Below, in pieces: positions 51,325 to 60,657 of a stretch of DNA of 64,000 bases. The notes below the pieces were generated by a model. The model was not told the DNA's origin, made no database searches, and saw only the letters and a list, made by a program, of their open reading frames with translations. Source of the DNA: an uncultured Bacteroidales bacterium. GTDB taxonomy: Bacteria > Bacteroidota > Bacteroidia > Bacteroidales > Bacteroidaceae. The position numbers were made by a program, and so were the translations under genes. The stretch covers positions 99,384 to 163,383 of the forward strand of contig CACYLU010000004.1 of assembly GCA_902775375.1 (NCBI GenBank). The letters are read 5' to 3'. Numbering within the stretch: position 1 is the first letter of the stretch; the number at the start of each line of letters is the position of its first letter.

Positions 51325-51410
51325 GGCATAAAAAAGAAGGGTATCTATCTCAGACACCCAATCTTTATCAACCTTAAATCTAATACCATGAAAAACACAG
51401 TGCAAAGGTA
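51325..51410 (-). ncRNA. Candidate small RNA or leader with its own promoter and terminator
   Basis: On the minus strand a TACCTTTG -7 element (51410-51403) is followed about 45 nt later by a terminator (GGGUGUCU/AGAUACCC with a 5-nt loop, then UUCUUUUUU, 51359-51329). The predicted transcript is about 65-70 nt. No start codon followed by a useful frame is obvious. It lies between the rlmI-like gene and the transporter gene on the same strand. It could be an independent sRNA, or a long leader ending in a conditional terminator upstream of the transporter. Confidence 0.4.
51329..51359 (-). terminator. Rho-independent terminator upstream of the nucleoside transporter
   Basis: An 8-bp stem with one G-U pair and a 5-nt loop, followed on the minus strand by TTCTTTTTT. 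It could end the candidate small RNA or the rlmI transcript. Confidence 0.7.
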
Positions 51411-51545
51411 GCCTTTTTATGTTATCCAACATAATAATTCGTGTAAAAACTACATTTGTTTAACATTATTTAAGCGTTCCTCAATGTATAATGCTACTTA
51501 CTTGCGAAATTTATGCCCGTTGTGGTGTTTGAAGGAAACGTCGCA

Positions 51546-52730
51546 TCATTCTACATATAGTACCAGCCCCTTGAGATATTCACCTTCTGGGTGATAAATA
51601 TTCACAGGATGATCGGCAGGTTGGGTTAGCTGGTGCAGGATGCTTACTTTGCGTCCTGAAGCAGCTGCAGCCGTAAATACCGATGTGCGGAACTGATCTT
51701 TGTTTACTGCCTGTGAGCAAGAGAAAGTGAACAGGATGCCACCATGTTTAATCTTCTCGAAAGCCTTAGCATTAATGCGCCTGTAGCCCTGCAAGGCATT
51801 GCGTAACACGTCACGATGCTTAGCAAAGGCAGGTGGGTCAAGTATGATGAGGTCATACTGGTCTTTCTCCATCTCGTCGAGGAATTTGAACGCATCTTCA
51901 GCATAGGCGTGATGTCTGCCATCATCTGCAAAGTTTAGAGCTACATTCTGTTTGGTCAGTTCGATGGCTTTAGCAGAACTATCTACGGAATCCACCTGTG
52001 TTGCTCCTCCACGTAGGGCATAGACCGAGAAACCTCCTGTGTAGCAGAACATGTTGAGCACTTTTCTTCCCTGTGAGTAGTGTTCCAATAAGGCGCGGTT
52101 CTCACGTTGGTCTACAAAAAAGCCTGTCTTCTGGCCCTTCAGCCAGTCGATATGGAATTTTAAACCGTATTCAGTGGCAATGTTCTCCTTGCTTCCACCA
52201 ATCAGAAAACCATTTTCCTGTCCCAGTTCTGCTTTGTAGGGCAGGGTGGTCTCCGACTTATAGTAAATATGGTCTATCTTGCCATTCATCACCTTCATCA
52301 AAGCTTGCGCTATTTCCATTCGTTGGAAATGCATACCAGCTGAATGTGCCTGCATCACGGCAGTACGTCCATAGATGTCGACCACCAGTCCAGGCAGATT
52401 GTCGCCCTCGCCATGTACCAAGCGATAGGTGTTGTTGTCGGCACGTTGCGCAATACCAATTGCTATTCTTTTCAGGTAAGCCTCTTCCAAGCGATGTTGC
52501 CAGAAATGTTCGTCAATGGCTTCGTGCTCGTCGAAAGTAAGTACACGTACCATGATGCTGCCCACCTGATAATGTCCCCTTGCGATGAAGTCGTGTTGAG
52601 AGGTGAACACTTCCACGAGGTCACCTTCCTGTACATTGCCTTCTATGCGGCTGATAGCTCCTGAAAACACCCAAGGGTGAAAGCGTTTCAACGACTCTTC
52701 TTTGCCTGATTTAAGATAGATGTTGTTCAT
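51546..52730 (-). CDS. Class I SAM-dependent rRNA methyltransferase, RlmI type
   Basis: The protein of 394 residues has an N-terminal PUA domain (about 1-75, FHPWVFSGAISRIEG...GDLVEVFTSQHDFIARGHY), a linker domain, and a Rossmann methyltransferase. The methyltransferase shows KVLNMFCYTGGFSVYALRGGA, DSVDSSAKAIEL, and the catalytic LIILDPPAFAKH. E. coli RlmI methylates C1962 of 23S rRNA; the same target is likely but not proven. Its start overlaps the stop of the exonuclease gene (ATGA). Confidence 0.92.
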   Translation of the reverse strand: MNNIYLKSGKEESLKRFHPWVFSGAISRIEGNVQEGDLVEVFTSQHDFIARGHYQVGSIMVRVLTFDEHEAIDEHFWQHRLEEAYLKRIAIGIAQRADNNTYRLVHGEGDNLPGLVVDIYGRTAVMQAHSAGMHFQRMEIAQALMKVMNGKIDHIYYKSETTLPYKAELGQENGFLIGGSKENIATEYGLKFHIDWLKGQKTGFFVDQRENRALLEHYSQGRKVLNMFCYTGGFSVYALRGGATQVDSVDSSAKAIELTKQNVALNFADDGRHHAYAEDAFKFLDEMEKDQYDLIILDPPAFAKHRDVLRNALQGYRRINAKAFEKIKHGGILFTFSCSQAVNKDQFRTSVFTAAAASGRKVSILHQLTQPADHPVNIYHPEGEYLKGLVLYVE

Positions 52731-53401
52731 ATTGATAAGTTGGTAGTTTCTTCATCTTTTTCTTCAGCTGGTGCTGATTCTGGTTCTGGCTCTGGTACGA
52801 TGATTAGTTCATAATCACCCGTTTCTTTCAGTTCTTCCACCTTGCGGTAAATCTGAATACACGCCCATGCGTCGATAGCTGCATAATGTTGCTGAGAGAT
52901 ACTCAGCTCTTCAGATTCCCAATTAGACAGTCGCTGCGATTTGGATATCTTGCAGCCAAACAGGTTGGCATAGATTTTTTGCAATGATTTGTCGTTGATG
53001 CCGATATCCTGTACTAAAGCTTGCAGTTCAATCACGTTTTTGGGCTCAAATGGTGCCCACTTATGTAACTGGTGGAAGTCATCCTTCAGCGAAGTGCCCA
53101 CTTTGGCGATATGTGTATTCTCCAACAGCTGTATGAGGGGCAGCGTCAATCCAAATACATTCAAGCGGAACAGATAGCAACGCTCGTCGGTAGCCACCTG
53201 AAGCAGCGCCACCCTGTGACATACACCTTTTTTAAAAGAAGGACGAGTCTCTGTATCAATACCCAGCAAGGGGAACTGACTGAGGTACCTGACGGCAAAG
53301 TCAGCCTGCTGAGGCGTATCGATAATATATATCTGCCCCTGGTATTCTACCTTAGGCATTTCATTAATCTCTTCCTTCGTTATTTTGTTTTTAATTATCA
53401 T
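52727..53401 (-). CDS. 3'-5' exonuclease, DEDDy type
   Basis: The protein has one DnaQ/RNase D-like exonuclease domain. FPLLGIDTETRPSF carries the first Asp and Glu, HIAKVGTSLKDDFHQL the second Asp, and QQHYAAIDAWACIQIYRK the Tyr and last Asp. No HRDC domain is present, so it is a minimal version. The C-terminus is an acidic tail. I chose the ATG at 53401, which overlaps the upstream DUF5063 gene by 11 bp. The longer frame would start at a TTG. It is likely to trim RNA or DNA ends. Confidence 0.9.
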   Translation of the reverse strand: MIIKNKITKEEINEMPKVEYQGQIYIIDTPQQADFAVRYLSQFPLLGIDTETRPSFKKGVCHRVALLQVATDERCYLFRLNVFGLTLPLIQLLENTHIAKVGTSLKDDFHQLHKWAPFEPKNVIELQALVQDIGINDKSLQKIYANLFGCKISKSQRLSNWESEELSISQQHYAAIDAWACIQIYRKVEELKETGDYELIIVPEPEPESAPAEEKDEETTNLSI

Positions 53402-53927
53402 CTTCTCTGTGAGTATCAAATTTTACCTCATGCAAGGCCCTCAATGTGTTGACCAGCTTTTGTCCCCAATACAGTTTGAAGTTGTCTTGACAAGTGGCCA
53501 AAGCATTATGCATGTTGCGGTTCACACCCTGACGGAACACAAATATGAAATCTTTGATGTCCTGATAGATATCGGCCAGTCCTTCAGAAATAAAACGTGT
53601 AATAGGTTGGTCACTATATTTCATGTCCTCCACGAAAACATCGAGGTAATCGTCACGGTCGCCCATGATGTCAGCCAATTGGACATTCATTACGCTATAG
53701 GTTTCTTCTGTCACACAAGTTTCCAGTGTGTCGTCTTCGTCTATCATTTCCATTTCTGGCAGCAATAAAGCTTTGACGTAGAGTAGGGGCAGTATCTTCA
53801 GCACGGTATCGATAAACTCTTCACGCTGCATTCCTTCCACATTCTCTAAGAATTGGCAGTATTGGGCAGCTACCGTTACAAATTCCACGCTGTTACGCTC
53901 GAATATCACCTTGCTTTCGCTTTGCAT
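53391..53927 (-). CDS. DUF5063 family protein
   Basis: The protein of 178 residues is predicted to be all-helical, with FVTVAAQYCQFLENVE, FIDTVLKILPLLYVKALLLPE and DMKYSDQPITRFISEGLADIYQDIKDFIFVFRQG matching the DUF5063 family. The function is not known. I chose the ATG at 53927 because the promoter lies between it and the upstream ATG at 53966. It heads a three-gene unit with the exonuclease and the rRNA methyltransferase, the order common in relatives. Confidence 0.85.
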   Translation of the reverse strand: MQSESKVIFERNSVEFVTVAAQYCQFLENVEGMQREEFIDTVLKILPLLYVKALLLPEMEMIDEDDTLETCVTEETYSVMNVQLADIMGDRDDYLDVFVEDMKYSDQPITRFISEGLADIYQDIKDFIFVFRQGVNRNMHNALATCQDNFKLYWGQKLVNTLRALHEVKFDTHREDDN

Positions 53928-53953
53928 AAGATTCCTGTTTGTTATTCTGTCTG

Positions 53954-53983
53954 CAAAGATAGTCATTTTTGGGTAATAAACAA
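53954..53983 (-). promoter_or_regulatory. Promoter for the DUF5063-exonuclease-rlmI unit
   Basis: TTG (53983-53981), a 19-bp spacer and TATCTTTG (53961-53954) on the minus strand. The -33 abuts the terminator of nifJ. Confidence 0.7.
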
Positions 53984-53984
53984 T

Positions 53985-54013
53985 AATGGCGATACCTTTA
54001 AGGCATCGCCATT
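53985..54013 (-). terminator. Terminator after nifJ
   Basis: AATGGCGAT (53985-53993) pairs with ATCGCCATT (54005-54013), with an inner CCT/AGG pairing. On the minus strand it is followed by ATTGTTTATT. Confidence 0.75.
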
Positions 54014-54042
54014 ACTATATAATATGGTGTTGAGGATTACTT

Positions 54043-54114
54043 TTTCACTTCAGCACCTGAAATAATTATCTTTCTTTCTAGAAAGAAAAGAAATTATTCT
54101 TTCACTTCAGCACC
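54043..54114 (-). repeat. 15-bp direct repeat duplicating the nifJ 3' end
   Basis: The 15-mer GGTGCTGAAGTGAAA (minus strand) occurs at 54114-54100, inside the last codons of nifJ, and again at 54057-54043, after the stop. The offset is 57 bp, so the second copy is in the same frame. Between them is an 18-bp palindrome (54071-54088, centred on CTAG). Confidence 0.9.
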
Positions 54115-57100
54115 CCAGTTGTTCTGAGCCAAACGCTTGTAGCTATTGTAACGCCACTTAGCATTGTCCTCAGCAGCCTGGAACAGTTCGTCAGCTTCAG
54201 CAGGATACTGCTTCATCACTGATGCATAGCGAACCTCACCCTTCAGGAAGTCTTTGAATCCTTCCCACTTAGGCTCCTTGCTATCCAATGTGAATGGGTT
54301 CTTGCCCTCAGCTTCCAGTGCTGGGTTGTAGCGCCACAGGTGCCAGTAACCGCACTCAACAGCCTTAGCTTCCTCTGCCTGGCTCTTACCCATGCCGGCC
54401 TTCAAACCATGATTGATACATGGAGCGTAAGCAATGATGAGTGATGGACCTGGATAAGCTTCAGCCTCACGCAGTGCCTTCAGGGTCTGAGCGTTGTCAG
54501 CACCCATAGCAATCTGTGCTACATATACATAACCGTAAGTAGTAGCCATCAGACCGAGGTCTTTCTTGCGTACACGCTTACCAGCAGCAGCAAACTTGGC
54601 AATAGCACCGATAGGAGTAGCCTTTGATGACTGACCACCAGTGTTAGAATAAACCTCTGTATCAATAACGAGGATATTGACATCCTTACCAGATGCGATA
54701 ACGTGGTCGAGACCACCGTAACCGATATCGTAAGAAGCACCGTCACCACCGATGATCCACTGGCTACGCTTCACGAGGTAGTTCTGGAACTCAGCGATTA
54801 CTGCGCAATACTTGCACTTGTCCTTGTTAGCCTCTACCATAGGAACAATCTGCTTGTACAGCTCCTTGGTCTTAGCTGGGTCGTTCTGGTTGTCTACCCA
54901 ATCCTGGAACAAAGCCTTTGCCTCAGCAGGAACGTTTTCGTCAGCAATAGCAGCCAGCATGGTTTCAGTCAGACGCAGATGCATCTTCTCATTAGCCAAT
55001 GTCATACCTAAACCGAACTCACAGAAGTCCTCGAACAATGAGTTAGCCCACGCTGGTCCGTGACCTTCGGCGTTAGTAGTATAAGGAGTAGATGGAACAG
55101 AACCAGAGTAGATAGAAGAGCAACCAGTAGCGTTAGCTACAATCTCACGGTCGCCGAACAACTGGCTGATCAGTTTCACGTATGGAGTCTCACCGCAACC
55201 TGAGCATGCGCCAGAGAACTCAAACAGAGGCGTAGCGAACTGTGAGTTCTTAGGAGTCTGTTGGATATCAATCAGGTTCTGCTTGCTGGTTACCTTGTTT
55301 ACGCAGTATTCCCAGTTGGCAGCTTCCTTCTTCATGTCCTCAGCTTCAGGATCAAATGCTACCATCTTCAGTGCCTTCTCACCCTTCTTGCCCGGGCAGA
55401 CATCAGCACAGTTACCGCAAGCTAAGCAGTCCATTACATCTACCTGGATGCGGAACTGCATGCCCTTGAGCTGTGCAGGAGCCAAAACAGCTATCTTAGC
55501 AGCATCGATGCCAGCAGCTTCTTCTTCATTCATAACGAATGGACGGATAGCTGCGTGAGGACAAACGAATGCACACTTGTTACACTGGATACAGTTCTCA
55601 GAGTTCCATACTGGAACGAAGTTAGCCACACCACGCTTCTCGTACTTAGCGGTGCCGCTGTACCAAGTACCGTCTTCGATACCCTTGAAGGCAGATACTG
55701 GCAGCAAATCGCCGTCCTGAGCATTGATAGGACGAACCACCTCGTTGATGAATGCAGGGTCGTCATTCACTGGCTTAGGATCGTCTGGCAGGTTAGCCCA
55801 TGCAGGGTCAACGGTCAGAGTATGGTACTCACCACCACGGTCAACAGCTGCATAGTTCTTGTTCACCACATCCTCGCCCTTCTTAGCGTATGACTTTACG
55901 ATGAACTTCTTCATCTGCTCGATAGCCAGGTCGATAGGAATAACCTCCGTGATGCGGAAGAATGCACTCTGCAGAATGGTGTTGGTGCGGTTGCCCAAAC
56001 CAATCTCCTGTGCAATCTTGGTAGCGTTGATATAATAAACGGTGATGTTGTTCTTAGCGAAATACCTCTTCACACGGTTAGGCAGGTTAGCTGCCAGTTC
56101 TTCTGCATCCCAAACGGTGTTCAGCAGGAATGAACCATTCTTGCGCAAACCGCGGGTTACATCATACATATGGAGGTATGCCTGCACGTGGCAAGCTACG
56201 AAATTAGGTGTGTTTACATAGTAGGTTGAACGGATTGGAGAGTCGCCAAAGCGCAGGTGAGAGCAAGTGAAACCACCTGACTTCTTTGAATCGTAAGCAA
56301 AGTAAGCCTGGCAATGCTTGTTGGTGTTGTCACCGATAATCTTCACTGAGTTCTTGTTAGCACCAACGGTACCGTCAGCACCCAAGCCGTAGAACTTAGC
56401 TTCGAACATGCCGTCGCCGCCCAATGCAATTTCTTCCTCCTGTGGGAGAGAAGTAAAGGTAACATCGTCAACGATACCTACGGTGAAATGATCCTTAGGC
56501 TGTGGCAATGCCAGGTTCTTGAATACGGCAATCATCTGGGCAGGAGTGGTATCCTTTGAACCCAAACCGTAACGACCAGCCACGATGCAAGGAGCATCGG
56601 CAGCGCCATAGAATGAATCCTTCACGTTCATATAAAGTGGGTCGCCGGCAGCACCTGGCTCTTTGGTACGATCCAAAACAGCAATGCGCTTAGCAGTCTT
56701 AGGCATAGCAGCCAGCAAGTCCTTAGCACTCCAAGGGTTGAACAGGTGAACAGCCACCAAACCAACCTTCTCGCCCTGAGCACGCAGGTGGTCAACTACC
56801 TCACGAATACACTCGGTAACAGAACCCATAGCCACGATTACGCGCTCAGCCTCTGGGTCACCATAGTAGTCAAACAAGTGATAAGAACGGCCAGTAATCT
56901 TGGCAATCTCATCCATGTAATGCTGAACAACAGCAGGAACATTTGTATAGAAACCATTGCATGCCTCACGGTGCTGGAAGAAGTGATCTGGATTCTCAGC
57001 CATACCGCGCATCACTGGCTTCATTGGGTTCAGCGCCTTCTTGCGGAACTCAGCCAGTGCTTCTTTGTCAATCAGCGGAGCCAAGTCATCATTATCTAAC

Positions 57101-57660
57101 TTTTCAATTTTCTGAATCTCATGAGATGTGCGGAAACCGTCAAAGAAATTCAGGAAAGGCAGGCGAGCTGTCAATGCAGACAGGTGAGCCACACCAGCCA
57201 GGTCCATAACTTCCTGAACAGAGCCCTCAGCCAACATGGCGAAACCAGTCTGACGGCAAGCCATCACATCCTGGTGGTCACCAAAGATACAAAGAGCATG
57301 AGAAGCTAGTGTACGAGCAGAAACATGGAATACGCATGGCAGGTTCTCAGCTGCAATCTTATACATGTTAGGTATCATCAGCAGCAAACCCTGTGAAGCA
57401 GTGAAAGTGGTGGTCAGTGCACCAGCTTGCAGTGAACCGTGAACAGCACCTGCAGCTCCACCTTCTGACTGCATTTCCTGCACGCTTACTGTCTCGCCGA
57501 AGATGTTCTTTCTGCCAGCAGCAGCCCACTCATCCACATGCTCTGCCATGGTGGAAGAAGGTGTGATAGGATAGATAGCAGCTACTTCCGTAAACATATA
57601 CGCAATGTGAGCAGCAGCTTCGTTACCATCACAAGTAATGAATTTTTTCTCTTTAGCCAT
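54094..57660 (-). CDS. nifJ: Pyruvate:ferredoxin (flavodoxin) oxidoreductase
   Basis: This homodimeric enzyme oxidises pyruvate to acetyl-CoA and CO2 and reduces ferredoxin, central to anaerobic energy metabolism. All domains are in one 1188-residue chain. The N-terminal pyrimidine-binding domain has AAIYPITPSSTMAEHVDEWA. The transketolase-C-like and gamma domains follow (LRFGDSPIRSTYYV). A ferredoxin domain contains two 4Fe-4S motifs (CIQCNKCAFVCP and CLACGNCADVCPG). The TPP domain includes GACSGCGETPYVKL and GDGASYDIGYGGLDHV. A clear promoter lies upstream. The 3' end is partly duplicated beyond the stop codon. Confidence 0.97.
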   Translation of the reverse strand: MAKEKKFITCDGNEAAAHIAYMFTEVAAIYPITPSSTMAEHVDEWAAAGRKNIFGETVSVQEMQSEGGAAGAVHGSLQAGALTTTFTASQGLLLMIPNMYKIAAENLPCVFHVSARTLASHALCIFGDHQDVMACRQTGFAMLAEGSVQEVMDLAGVAHLSALTARLPFLNFFDGFRTSHEIQKIEKLDNDDLAPLIDKEALAEFRKKALNPMKPVMRGMAENPDHFFQHREACNGFYTNVPAVVQHYMDEIAKITGRSYHLFDYYGDPEAERVIVAMGSVTECIREVVDHLRAQGEKVGLVAVHLFNPWSAKDLLAAMPKTAKRIAVLDRTKEPGAAGDPLYMNVKDSFYGAADAPCIVAGRYGLGSKDTTPAQMIAVFKNLALPQPKDHFTVGIVDDVTFTSLPQEEEIALGGDGMFEAKFYGLGADGTVGANKNSVKIIGDNTNKHCQAYFAYDSKKSGGFTCSHLRFGDSPIRSTYYVNTPNFVACHVQAYLHMYDVTRGLRKNGSFLLNTVWDAEELAANLPNRVKRYFAKNNITVYYINATKIAQEIGLGNRTNTILQSAFFRITEVIPIDLAIEQMKKFIVKSYAKKGEDVVNKNYAAVDRGGEYHTLTVDPAWANLPDDPKPVNDDPAFINEVVRPINAQDGDLLPVSAFKGIEDGTWYSGTAKYEKRGVANFVPVWNSENCIQCNKCAFVCPHAAIRPFVMNEEEAAGIDAAKIAVLAPAQLKGMQFRIQVDVMDCLACGNCADVCPGKKGEKALKMVAFDPEAEDMKKEAANWEYCVNKVTSKQNLIDIQQTPKNSQFATPLFEFSGACSGCGETPYVKLISQLFGDREIVANATGCSSIYSGSVPSTPYTTNAEGHGPAWANSLFEDFCEFGLGMTLANEKMHLRLTETMLAAIADENVPAEAKALFQDWVDNQNDPAKTKELYKQIVPMVEANKDKCKYCAVIAEFQNYLVKRSQWIIGGDGASYDIGYGGLDHVIASGKDVNILVIDTEVYSNTGGQSSKATPIGAIAKFAAAGKRVRKKDLGLMATTYGYVYVAQIAMGADNAQTLKALREAEAYPGPSLIIAYAPCINHGLKAGMGKSQAEEAKAVECGYWHLWRYNPALEAEGKNPFTLDSKEPKWEGFKDFLKGEVRYASVMKQYPAEADELFQAAEDNAKWRYNSYKRLAQNNWGAEVKE

Positions 57661-57715
57661 AATTTTGTTTTTTGTTTATTGATTGTTGTTTATTCGTCTT
57701 ATTTATTCAAGTTTG

Positions 57716-57745
57716 CAAATATACTTCTTTTTTGCCTATTCTCAA
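57716..57745 (-). promoter_or_regulatory. Promoter for nifJ
   Basis: TTG (57745-57743), a 19-bp spacer and TATATTTG (57723-57716) on the minus strand. The leader is about 50 nt. Confidence 0.72.
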
Positions 57746-57801
57746 AACAGGAAATGCAAAATATTAACTATCTTTATGACCGATATTAGAATCTGGCAGA
57801 A

Positions 57802-59052
57802 ATGGTGCTCTATATATTCAATCCTGATACTGATTTGGCATTGGCCAATGGCAGGGGAAACTATACCCCTACCGAGGGGGTGCGGCAAATGATAAGTGAC
57901 TTGTCGCTGTTGCCTGTATGGTATGCCCAACCAGGCAGTTATGTGGTGACAGACAGCATGTATGGCAATACCTATTTAGAAGAAATGACTCAGTTTTTTG
58001 GACTGGATGTTAGATTGCTTTTGTGGAAGGCTCTGCCTTCGCGCATCAAGCAAGCTACTTTGTCAGGGCACTCTGAAGAACTTGTTGATGGGAGTGTAGT
58101 AGATATAAAAATGCCTGCTGAACCTATTGAGGTCCGTCCGTGGGGGTGGAACACTTCTTTTTGCAACATGTTGATACGTGCAGGTATCAACCCGCAGTGT
58201 CTGCCCTCTGATGCTCAACTTACTGCCCATCGCAATTTGTCTCAGCGGGGATTGGTACAATCAGCATTGCTGCAGTTCCAAGGTCAGCCAGGCTTTTGCG
58301 GCATTTCCCACAATGTGACAGATGTAGTTGGTTGCGAGCAGTATTACAATTCGTTGAAAGGTCAGAGTGGGGTAGTGTTCAAAGAACCGTGGTCTAGTAG
58401 TGGCAAGGGTTTGCTGTGGTGTCGAGAAAGCTTGAATGACAGAGACAAGAACTGGTGCCAGAGAGTGATAGATACGCAAGGTTATGTCACCATTTCACCT
58501 GTATATAATAAGGTGCAAGATTTTGCCATGGAGTTTTTTGTGGGGGATGAGCCGAATCATGCAGTGTCTTTCTTAGGTTATTCATTGTTCACTACCGATC
58601 ATAAAGGTTTCTACAAGGGCAATGCCCTGCTTAGTAACCAGGAGATAGAGCGTCGCCTCATGGCCTATGTGTCCAAGGCATCGTTAGACAAAACATTGCA
58701 TGTGGTGGGTAGTTTCCTGCTAGAAAACGGTTACAAAGGATTTGTGGGAGTAGATATGATGATATGTCATGAGACAGGAGGCATGTGCATCCATCCTTGT
58801 GTTGAAATCAACTATCGTCATACCATGGGTTATGTAGCTCGTGTTATTGCAGATAGATTCTTGGCAGAAGGGGTGCAAGGTAAATTCATGATTCAGCATT
58901 TCCGTACCCATGAACAACTCACCTCTTTCGTTGACGAAAGTAAATTTAGTTTCCCTTTGAACATTAAACAAGGGAAAATTCTTTCAGGTTTCTTACCATT
59001 AGTCCATATTACGCCTCATTCACTGAACTTAGCATATATTCTAACATCATAG
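57802..59052 (+). CDS. ATP-grasp-like protein of unknown function
   Basis: The protein of 416 residues has no signal peptide. It starts MVLYIFNPDTDLALANG, a strand-loop that resembles a pre-ATP-grasp domain. It later shows VVFKEPWSSSGKGLLW (about residues 191-206), the ATP-grasp lysine and glycine-rich loop. GFVGVDMMI and CVEINYRHTMGY (about 310-345) resemble the ATP-grasp metal-binding Asp/Glu-x-Asn motif. If so, it ligates a carboxylate to an amine or thiol. I know of no assigned substrate. It stands alone, convergent with the GHL10 gene. Confidence 0.65.
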   Translation: MVLYIFNPDTDLALANGRGNYTPTEGVRQMISDLSLLPVWYAQPGSYVVTDSMYGNTYLEEMTQFFGLDVRLLLWKALPSRIKQATLSGHSEELVDGSVVDIKMPAEPIEVRPWGWNTSFCNMLIRAGINPQCLPSDAQLTAHRNLSQRGLVQSALLQFQGQPGFCGISHNVTDVVGCEQYYNSLKGQSGVVFKEPWSSSGKGLLWCRESLNDRDKNWCQRVIDTQGYVTISPVYNKVQDFAMEFFVGDEPNHAVSFLGYSLFTTDHKGFYKGNALLSNQEIERRLMAYVSKASLDKTLHVVGSFLLENGYKGFVGVDMMICHETGGMCIHPCVEINYRHTMGYVARVIADRFLAEGVQGKFMIQHFRTHEQLTSFVDESKFSFPLNIKQGKILSGFLPLVHITPHSLNLAYILTS

Positions 59053-59059
59053 GGAACAA

Positions 59060-60517
59060 TCACTGTGTGGCTTCACTCTCATTGCCGTAGCGGTCAATCG
59101 CCGTCACGGCAAAATAGGTTTTCCTGTTCCAAGGAAAGATGGGAGTATATGTGTATTCAGTCGTTTGAACACGCTGGGCAATAATATTGGCTGGGTTGCT
59201 TGTGTCAACCGGGAAGGTGTTAGAACCATATACTACATACATGGGGGCATTTTGCTTGTCGTTGTCAGTGGCTACTTCCCATCTCAAAGTAGTGTATCCT
59301 TCTGAATCGGTCTTTACCTCCAGATTGCGTGGCGCGGTTGGGGCTACATTGTCAAGCCACGGGGAAGCAGGAGGTAGGGCCGGAGTAGTGTATAGCTCAT
59401 CAATAAGCAGGTCATAAAGTCCTTGCACGTTGTCCATCAGATACTTCACTCGGTAGTGGGCTTGTCCTAGTAAACCATTGCTACGGCTGAACAATATCTG
59501 CCGTTTTATCTCACTGATGTCCCAGTCGCCCTCCTTAGGGTCAAGGAAATAGATGCCCAGGCCTGGTATCACCTGACGACCATTGCTTTGCTCTTTCCAG
59601 TCTAATGCAAAAGGGTAGAAATTGTTGCCCTTGAAATACATCATGGGATATATCTGGTCTTGTATGCCTTCGCCCATCCAACCTACTACATCTTGCTTCA
59701 CAGCATTGTAGGCATTCCAGCCTCTTGATGGGTAACGGGTGGTGTCGTCGTATTTGCCCACAGGACTGGTACTTACCTTTACCCAAGGCTTTAAGGCTTT
59801 CACACCATTGTATATATACCGAACTATTTCTGTGATGTTGTCTCTGCGCCACTGGTCGATGTCTCGGCCGTTGCCATACTTACGGAATTCATTCCTGTCA
59901 GGGAATTGAGGAGCGTTTTCGGGATACCTTAAATAGTCGTAATGTACGCCATCTACATCGTAGTTCTGTACAATCTCACGGGTGATGTCCATCAGGTATT
60001 TCTTAGTGTCGGGATGTCCTGGATTGAGGAAGTACTCACGTTTATAGGCTATGGTGATATTTGGCCTTTTTTTGGTGACTGAATTGCTGCCCAACGAATT
60101 GACATGGGTGCGATTGCCCAAGGGAATAGCCACAATCCATGCGTGGCACTCCATGCCTCGCTTATGGCATTCTTCTACCACGAATGCTAAAGGGTCATAG
60201 CCAGGGTTGCCACCTACCTTACCTGTAAGAATGGAATTATAAGGCTCATATACTGACTTATATATTACATCTCCACGAGTGCGTGTCTGGAACAAAACGG
60301 TATTGAAGTTGGCCATCTTCAATTTGTCGAGAATATCTATGATTTCAGCCTTTTGGCGGCGTATGCTCTCTGCATTGGTAGCTCTGGTCTTTGGCCAGTC
60401 AAGACCATATACGGCAGTTATCCAAGCAGCCCTTACTTCGTGTTTGGGCATAGGAATTTGTGACATGGATAGCTGGCTCCAGATTATGGCGAGAAGAATG
60501 AGTACTTTTGTTTTCAT
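59060..60517 (-). CDS. GHL10 (DUF187) family glycosyl hydrolase-like protein, secreted
   Basis: The protein of 485 residues has a signal peptide (MKTKVLILLAIIWSQLSMSQ). A TIM-barrel follows with EVRAAWITAVYGLDWPKTRA at the N-terminus, MANFNTVLFQTRTRGDVIYKS, VEECHKRGMECHAWI, the YDVDGVHYDYLRYPE motif with acidic residues, and VVGWMGEGIQDQIYPMMYF. A C-terminal FnIII domain (about 395-485) has APTAPRNLEVKT. Related GHL10 proteins act on peptidoglycan or glycans; the substrate is unknown. I chose the ATG at 60517, just before the signal peptide. Confidence 0.9.
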   Translation of the reverse strand: MKTKVLILLAIIWSQLSMSQIPMPKHEVRAAWITAVYGLDWPKTRATNAESIRRQKAEIIDILDKLKMANFNTVLFQTRTRGDVIYKSVYEPYNSILTGKVGGNPGYDPLAFVVEECHKRGMECHAWIVAIPLGNRTHVNSLGSNSVTKKRPNITIAYKREYFLNPGHPDTKKYLMDITREIVQNYDVDGVHYDYLRYPENAPQFPDRNEFRKYGNGRDIDQWRRDNITEIVRYIYNGVKALKPWVKVSTSPVGKYDDTTRYPSRGWNAYNAVKQDVVGWMGEGIQDQIYPMMYFKGNNFYPFALDWKEQSNGRQVIPGLGIYFLDPKEGDWDISEIKRQILFSRSNGLLGQAHYRVKYLMDNVQGLYDLLIDELYTTPALPPASPWLDNVAPTAPRNLEVKTDSEGYTTLRWEVATDNDKQNAPMYVVYGSNTFPVDTSNPANIIAQRVQTTEYTYTPIFPWNRKTYFAVTAIDRYGNESEATQ

Positions 60518-60612
60518 GCTGTAAAGGTATAACAATCTTTCAAGACTACCAAGTTAAACATGAAAATTGACAATTTTCTTTTAAATAGTTTCTTTTTTAT
60601 GAATATATCTAT

Positions 60613-60620
60613 TAATTTTG
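60613..60620 (+). promoter_or_regulatory. -7 element for cstA
   Basis: TAATTTTG matches the consensus. TTC occupies the -33 position with a 20-bp spacer. It supports the ATG at 60658 as the start. Confidence 0.5.
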
Positions 60621-60657
60621 CACAGTTTTGTGTGCTTACAATAGGTATTTGTTAGTT

